Shown here piece after piece: positions 1 through 3,430 of a stretch of 5,709 bases of DNA (its first letter is position 1; every line of letters starts with the position of its first letter). Source of the stretch: Bacillota bacterium (GTDB taxonomy: Bacteria > Bacillota > Clostridia > Lachnospirales > Lachnospiraceae). The position numbers and the translations under genes were made by a program. The DNA is taken from assembly GCA_023428655.1 (NCBI GenBank), contig JAEYXC010000260.1, positions 1-5,709 of the forward strand, in the 5' to 3' direction. The notes under the pieces were generated by a model. The model was not told where the DNA came from. It saw nothing but the letters and a program-made list of their open reading frames with translations, and made no database searches.

Positions 1-4
1 CTGT

Positions 5-1219
5 CTACTCCGAAATCTTTTGGATCAACTCTACTATTCTCTTCGAAGCCTTGCCGTCATCCGCATGATTAAATTTATTATAAAATGCATCTTGCTTATC
101 ACTATACTGCTGGGGATCATATTCTAATATCGCCTCAATCAGCTCCCCTGTTGTCAAAGTAACCGGTCCCGGTGCTTCAGCAAGAAAATCAAAATAGAAG
201 CCTCTTAAGGTGTCCTTATATTGCTCCAGGTCATAGCAATAGAACAGCATTGGTCTCTTTAATAGACTGTAGTCAAACATAACCGAGGAGTAGTCCGTAA
301 TCATCATATCGGAAACCAGATAAAGCTCTGCGATATCAAAGCTCAGATCACAGGAATAGACAAAGCCCTCATAAGGAGTCCAATCCACCTGATCCATTAC
401 GAGATAGTGATACTTCACAATCATGGCATACTCCTCACTTAGCTTCTTTTGAAGCTCGTGAAAGTCTAGTGGAGGGTTGAATTTATAATTTCCCTTTCCA
501 TAATACTCGTTATCCCGCCAGGTGGGCGCATAAAGTATAATTTTCTTATCCAAGGGTAAGCCAAGCTTTTTCTTTAACTCAGTAATATCTGCATCATTAT
601 TCTTCGCAAAGAGCACATCATTTCTTGGATAACCGATTTCCAGCATCTCTTTGCCAAAGGCAAAGGCTCGGCGAAAGATCTCCGTAGAAAAACGGTTCTG
701 GGAAATCAGATAGTCCCAGGTCTGAGCATTATCATAAAAATTCTTCTTATAATTATCAATTCCCTTTTCTCCGGCCATGAAAACAGTATCCATATCAAGT
801 GCCAGCTTCTTTAGCGGCGTTCCGTGCCAGGTCTGAATATAAGTGCAGCCGGGTCTTTTGATAATATACTTTGGTAGACGGGTATCACATACCCAAATCC
901 CTGCGATAGCAAACAGATAAAAATAGAGTAATCTTGTTCTCTTTACCGCCTTAGCTGACCCGGGAAGCGGTGTATCAGGCTTCTCCAGAATGAAATAACA
1001 GCGATATTTCTGATCAAGGCCCTGACGAACCATCTCCTCGTAGATTGCTCGCGGATTCCCCGTATAATTACGCCCCAGATTACTTTCAAAAAGAATAATA
1101 TTCTTATTCAGAGGAAGAACTCTGCAACCCAATTTGTATGCCTTGATCACGATCGATTTTAACTTCTTCTTAACCTTCTTAATTACTTTCATTGCAAATG
1201 TCTTAAGCGATAAGCTCAT
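5..1219 (-). CDS. CDP-glycerol glycerophosphotransferase (TagF/TagB family)
   Basis: Peripheral membrane enzyme that transfers glycerol phosphate from CDP-glycerol to a lipid-linked acceptor, as TagB primase (one unit) or TagF polymerase (many). The N-terminus is rich in Lys and hydrophobic residues (about 6-32) and probably forms a membrane-binding amphipathic helix. The GT-B-like catalytic domain (about 40-400) shows WHGTPLK (131-137), GYPRND (196-201), YAPTWR (229-234), KYHYL (269-273), TDYSS (308-312) and KRPMLF (321-326). H132 and H271 match the two critical family histidines. At 404 residues it has TagB-like length, lacking the N-terminal extension of full TagF, so primase or polymerase cannot be decided. 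It clearly resembles the C-terminal domain of the first gene and is probably its paralogue. ATG 1219 is chosen because GGAG (1228-1225) sits 5 nt upstream; the next Met, at 1192, has none. The stop TAG is complete at 7-5. Confidence 0.93.
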   Translation of the reverse strand: MSLSLKTFAMKVIKKVKKKLKSIVIKAYKLGCRVLPLNKNIILFESNLGRNYTGNPRAIYEEMVRQGLDQKYRCYFILEKPDTPLPGSAKAVKRTRLLYFYLFAIAGIWVCDTRLPKYIIKRPGCTYIQTWHGTPLKKLALDMDTVFMAGEKGIDNYKKNFYDNAQTWDYLISQNRFSTEIFRRAFAFGKEMLEIGYPRNDVLFAKNNDADITELKKKLGLPLDKKIILYAPTWRDNEYYGKGNYKFNPPLDFHELQKKLSEEYAMIVKYHYLVMDQVDWTPYEGFVYSCDLSFDIAELYLVSDMMITDYSSVMFDYSLLKRPMLFYCYDLEQYKDTLRGFYFDFLAEAPGPVTLTTGELIEAILEYDPQQYSDKQDAFYNKFNHADDGKASKRIVELIQKISE

Positions 1220-1258
1220 AAAATCTCCATTCTACCACAAACCCATTCTATTTCTGAA

Positions 1259-1660
1259 TTAATTTTTCTTCGTGCTAAGATTAAGATCCTGCTTAATTTT
1301 TGTGGTGGAGATCCCTTCCGTTCGAGGAAGATAGATTACCTCACAATAATCCTTCAGGAAATCAAACTGTCCCTTCCAATCATCGCCCATGACAAAGACA
1401 TCAATCTGATTATCTACTACATCGCGTATCTTCTGCTCCCAGTTATATTCCGGGATAACCTCATCCACATATTTGATTGCTTCCAGAATGATCTTACGGT
1501 CCTCATAGCAGTGATAAGCGGTCTTATGCTTGATTGCATTGAACTCATCGGAGGAGAGCACTACCACAAGGTAATCACCATACTCCTTCGCTCTTCTTAA
1601 TAAATTAATATGTCCTACATGCAGTAAATCATAGGTTCCATAGGTAATAACTTTTTTCAT
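1259..1660 (-). CDS. tagD: Glycerol-3-phosphate cytidylyltransferase (TagD)
   Basis: Cytoplasmic enzyme that makes CDP-glycerol and pyrophosphate from CTP and sn-glycerol-3-phosphate, supplying the donor used by the two TagF-family enzymes of this cluster. The 133 residues compare with about 129 in B. subtilis TagD, and the match is close along the whole length: opening MKKVITYGTYDLLHVGH with the nucleotide-binding HxGH (14-17), the Lys pair K44 and K46, R55, NWEQK (73-77), DVFVMGDDW (87-95) and the nucleotidyltransferase signature RTEGISTTK (113-121). No key residue is missing. A start at ATG 1660 gives the family's normal N-terminus. Its GGAG (1675-1672) is rather distant at 11 nt and lies within a possible leader ORF. 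The gene lies 114 nt after tagH and 39 nt before the last gene. This is the most secure functional call in the window. Confidence 0.97.
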   Translation of the reverse strand: MKKVITYGTYDLLHVGHINLLRRAKEYGDYLVVVLSSDEFNAIKHKTAYHCYEDRKIILEAIKYVDEVIPEYNWEQKIRDVVDNQIDVFVMGDDWKGQFDFLKDYCEVIYLPRTEGISTTKIKQDLNLSTKKN

Positions 1661-1666
1661 TGTTAT

Positions 1667-1702
1667 TTATGCTCCGTCCAGCTCTCTATTTTGGAAGAGC
1701 AT
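1667..1702 (-). CDS. Possible 11-codon leader ORF upstream of tagD
   Basis: ATG at 1702-1700 opens an 11-codon frame, MLFQNRELDGA, ending in TAA at 1669-1667. A strong AGGAGG (1710-1705) precedes it, but with only two bases of spacing, which is poor. The frame ends six bases before the tagD ATG and is in the same frame as tagD, while the GGAG for tagD lies inside it. This arrangement would suit translational coupling. The peptide itself has no recognisable feature, and the ORF may not be translated. Confidence 0.25.
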   Translation of the reverse strand: MLFQNRELDGA

Positions 1703-1733
1703 TTCCTCCTTTCAAAATCACACCTTAGTGTAT

Positions 1734-1761
1734 CTTATAAAAGCATTGTACAAGTCATGAA
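1734..1761 (-). promoter_or_regulatory. Weak promoter-like sequence before tagD
   Basis: On the minus strand TATAAG (1739-1734) matches five of six -10 positions. TTCATG lies 16 nt upstream (1761-1756) but matches the -35 consensus at only three of six. It overlaps the weak inverted repeat after tagH. A separate start for tagD and the last gene is possible but poorly supported. Confidence 0.18.
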
Positions 1762-1774
1762 CCTTGGGCTTGTA
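1749..1774 (-). other. Weak inverted repeat directly after tagH
   Basis: TACAAG and CTTGTA (1769-1774 and 1749-1754) form a perfect 6-bp stem around a 14-nt loop, starting at the base after the tagH stop codon. The stem is AT-rich and the only T-run (TTTT) comes several bases later. As an intrinsic terminator it would be very weak; it could equally be an mRNA-end structure or chance. Confidence 0.22.
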
Positions 1775-2554
1775 TTATAATTCATTAATTTTAGCTTCAT
1801 AGATGGTGCTGACATCACTTACCTTTCCCTTGGCAATCAGTCTGCCCTTTTCGAGAAGTATGGCACAATTGCAGAGGCGATTCACCTGCTCCAGGGAATG
1901 GGATACGAATAATACCGTAACCCCGCTATCGAACATAGCCTTAATCTTTTTTTCACTTTTTTTACGAAATTTTGCATCTCCGACGGCAAGAACCTCATCC
2001 AGAATTAATATCTCCGGTTTTACAATCGTTGCAATGGAGAAGCCTAGTCTGGCTTTCATACCGGAGGAATAATTCTTAACCGGAACATTGATAAAGTCAC
2101 CCAGCTCGGAAAACTCCACAATCTCATTGTATTTCTCTTTGATAAAATCCCTGGGATAACCCAGCACCGCACCGTAAAGATAGATATTCTCCGCTCCCGT
2201 GTACTGTGGGTCAAACCCCGCACCCAGTTCGAGTAGCGGTACAATCTTCCCCTTAATGGAAACACTGCCCTCCGTCGCCTTCAGTACACCGGCGATAATC
2301 TTAAGCAAGGTGCTCTTTCCGGCTCCGTTTAAGCCCAGAATTCCTAGTCTGTCCCCCTTATTCAGTTTAAAGGAAACATTGTGCAGAGCCCAGAATTCCT
2401 GATATCTTAGCTCATTCTTAAGCATCTTTATAAAATATTCTTTCAGATTATCAACTTTATTCTCCATCAGGTTGAATTTCATACTGACATTATCAACCAC
2501 TAATACTTCTTCCTTCACAAAACCCTCCGTTCTATGATGCATCCACTGCTCCAT
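1775..2554 (-). CDS. tagH: Teichoic acid ABC exporter, ATP-binding subunit (TagH-like)
   Basis: ATPase that powers the TagG permease. Numbered from the ATG at 2554: Walker A GLNGAGKST (74-82), the ELGAGFDPQYTGAENI segment (109-124) typical of polysaccharide-export ATPases, signature SSGMKARLG (163-171), Walker B ILILDE (182-187) with catalytic E187, D-loop VGDAKF (191-196) and switch histidine H219. All ATPase elements are intact. Segments such as GDFINVPVKNYSSGMKARLGF closely resemble Bacillus TagH, from memory. At 259 residues it is a bare nucleotide-binding domain, lacking the long C-terminal extension of B. subtilis TagH and the polymer-binding tail of some Wzt proteins. The start is uncertain: ATG 2554 has no ribosome binding site, ATG 2542 has GGAG at 6 nt, and GTG 2518 has the strongest site (GGAGG at 5 nt) and removes a non-conserved-looking N-terminus. 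The outermost start is given here; 2518 may be the true one. Confidence 0.92.
   Translation of the reverse strand: MEQWMHHRTEGFVKEEVLVVDNVSMKFNLMENKVDNLKEYFIKMLKNELRYQEFWALHNVSFKLNKGDRLGILGLNGAGKSTLLKIIAGVLKATEGSVSIKGKIVPLLELGAGFDPQYTGAENIYLYGAVLGYPRDFIKEKYNEIVEFSELGDFINVPVKNYSSGMKARLGFSIATIVKPEILILDEVLAVGDAKFRKKSEKKIKAMFDSGVTVLFVSHSLEQVNRLCNCAILLEKGRLIAKGKVSDVSTIYEAKINEL
2519..2528 (-). promoter_or_regulatory. Strong ribosome binding site inside the annotated tagH start region
   Basis: The minus strand has GGAGG (2528-2524), five bases, then an in-frame GTG at 2518-2516. The resulting protein would begin MKEEVLVVDNVSMKF, at 247 residues. This is the best-spaced and strongest of the three possible tagH starts. 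It is also the closest to the first strand of the ATPase fold. The sequence cannot exclude use of more than one start. Confidence 0.5.
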
Positions 2555-2559
2555 CGAAA

Positions 2560-3336
2560 CTAAATATTAAGAATGAACTTATCCTGATTCTTATAAAACA
2601 TGAATATTCCAAGCAGCAATGCTCCAAAGCTATATATTGCGGAAAGAGACAACGATAATTGATTTAGTGGAGCACCGAACACTGCGCTTCTGAAGTTATC
2701 AATTATCACATAAAGCGGGTTGAGATACAGGAGCCACCCTTTTTCTCCCAAGTTCAGAATATCAACCTTGTAGAAAATTGCACTCAAATACATGATAATC
2801 ATTAACGCTACACTCCATAGATATTCAAGATCTCGGAAAAACACCGCCATGGTTGCAAGTATCATACCAAAGCCCAGAGCTAACACCAGGAGGAAAAACA
2901 TTGGTAGAATGATTTGTATCAAGTATAGAGTGGGCATCACATTAAAAATAATCGCTGCAAAGAATAAAACAATCAAGGATATTAGAAATATTACATAGTT
3001 CGATAGAACGGAAGAAAAGGGATATATATACTTTGGCACATAAACCTTTTTAATCATTGCACTGTTACTGCGGATGGATTTCATCGCAGCCTTGGTGGAA
3101 TTAGAAAAAAAGGTATACAACAACCTACCGGTCAAGATATATACGGGAAATTGAGGATCTGATTTACCAAGTACATAGCCAAATACGAACGCCAAAACTG
3201 CCGTTGTTAGAATCGGCTCCAGAAGCGTCCAAAAAATACCAAGATAAGACCTACGATATTTCAGCTTTATCTCCTTCTTTACCAATTCCCCTAATAGAAA
3301 CCGGTATTTGTTAAAGTTCAACCATGCACTCTTCAC
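2560..3336 (-). CDS. tagG: Teichoic acid ABC exporter, permease subunit (TagG-like, ABC-2 family)
   Basis: Membrane half of the exporter that moves undecaprenyl-linked teichoic acid from the inner to the outer face of the membrane, working with the ATPase encoded next. The 258 residues are close to the usual 260-275 of TagG/Wzm permeases. A basic cytoplasmic N-terminus carries the family motif around KYRRSYLGIFWTLLEP (26-41). Hydrophobic segments follow at about 42-56, 108-132, 138-164, 172-190 and 228-247, with a weaker one near 64-78, giving roughly six spans. FFRDLEYLW (166-174) lies in the usual cytoplasmic loop, and NPL (206-208) is also typical. There is no signal peptide. The gene starts with GTG behind a strong ribosome binding site and ends 5 nt before tagH, so the two are surely co-transcribed. 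The family also exports O-antigen and capsule; the teichoic acid substrate is inferred from tagD and the TagF genes alongside. Confidence 0.9.
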   Translation of the reverse strand: MKSAWLNFNKYRFLLGELVKKEIKLKYRRSYLGIFWTLLEPILTTAVLAFVFGYVLGKSDPQFPVYILTGRLLYTFFSNSTKAAMKSIRSNSAMIKKVYVPKYIYPFSSVLSNYVIFLISLIVLFFAAIIFNVMPTLYLIQIILPMFFLLVLALGFGMILATMAVFFRDLEYLWSVALMIIMYLSAIFYKVDILNLGEKGWLLYLNPLYVIIDNFRSAVFGAPLNQLSLSLSAIYSFGALLLGIFMFYKNQDKFILNI

Positions 3337-3348
3337 TCATAACCTCCC
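3337..3348 (-). promoter_or_regulatory. Ribosome binding site that fixes the GTG start of tagG
   Basis: The minus strand reads GGGAGG (3348-3343), then six bases (TTATGA), then GTG at 3336-3334. An in-frame TGA (3339-3337) directly precedes the GTG, so the frame cannot start further upstream. The ATG at 3340 is in another frame and meets a stop after nine codons. Spacing and strength favour GTG clearly. Confidence 0.8.
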
Positions 3349-3350
3349 GT

Positions 3351-3369
3351 GCTACCTCTTAAGGGTAGC
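3351..3369 (-). promoter_or_regulatory. Stem-loop abutting the tagG ribosome binding site
   Basis: The minus strand has GCTACC, a 7-nt loop (CTTAAGA), then GGTAGC: a perfect 6-bp stem with four G-C pairs. Only two bases separate it from the GGGAGG ribosome binding site of tagG. There is no trailing U-tract, so it does not read as a terminator. A hairpin here could protect the mRNA 5' side or affect translation of tagG; which, if either, cannot be judged from sequence. Confidence 0.4.
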
Positions 3370-3393
3370 TTTTCACATTATTACGAGCGCGAA

Positions 3394-3410
3394 AGTATTC
3401 ATAGAATACC
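3394..3410 (-). promoter_or_regulatory. Inverted repeat (dyad) in the spacer before tagG
   Basis: GTATTC and GAATAC (3395-3400 and 3404-3409) form a perfect 6-bp inverted repeat around a 3-nt centre; the RNA gains one G-U pair outside it. It starts about 8 nt downstream of the TATAAT-like box, where a transcript from that box would begin. It could be an operator, a 5'-end hairpin, or a weak end signal for the upstream gene. No U-tract follows, so an intrinsic terminator is unlikely. Confidence 0.3.
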
Positions 3411-3418
3411 ATCGCACT

Positions 3419-3424
3419 ATTATA
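3419..3424 (-). promoter_or_regulatory. Possible -10 box for tagGH
   Basis: The minus strand reads TATAAT seven bases after the stop codon of the GT2-TagF gene. An overlapping TGG-TATATA, shifted four bases upstream, resembles an extended -10. I see no good -35 hexamer at 16-18 nt upstream, a stretch that would lie in the end of the preceding gene. An internal promoter for the exporter genes is possible, but an AT-rich spacer could give this match by chance. Confidence 0.28.
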
Positions 3425-3430
3425 TACCAA

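Noticed and set aside
1227..1250. 8-bp direct repeat (TAGAATGG on the minus strand) before the last gene
   Set aside because: Two short AT-rich copies 16 bp apart, one overlapping the ribosome binding site; too short to tell from chance.
1681..1700. GCTCT/AGAGC inverted repeat upstream of tagD as a terminator
   Set aside because: The stem is only 5 bp with a 10-nt loop and no following T-run; it lies within the leader of tagD, which would be poorly placed to end transcription.
1803..2072. Plus-strand open frame antisense to tagH
   Set aside because: It mirrors the conserved ATPase coding sequence; the translation has no recognisable family, and the minus-strand gene has all Walker and signature motifs.
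2792..2998. Plus-strand open frame antisense to tagG
   Set aside because: The Lys/Ile-rich translation is what the complement of a membrane protein gene gives; no independent support.
1775..3336. Reading the ABC pair as a capsule or O-antigen exporter
   Set aside because: The families overlap, but tagD and two CDP-glycerol transferase domains in the same transcription unit make teichoic acid the better substrate.
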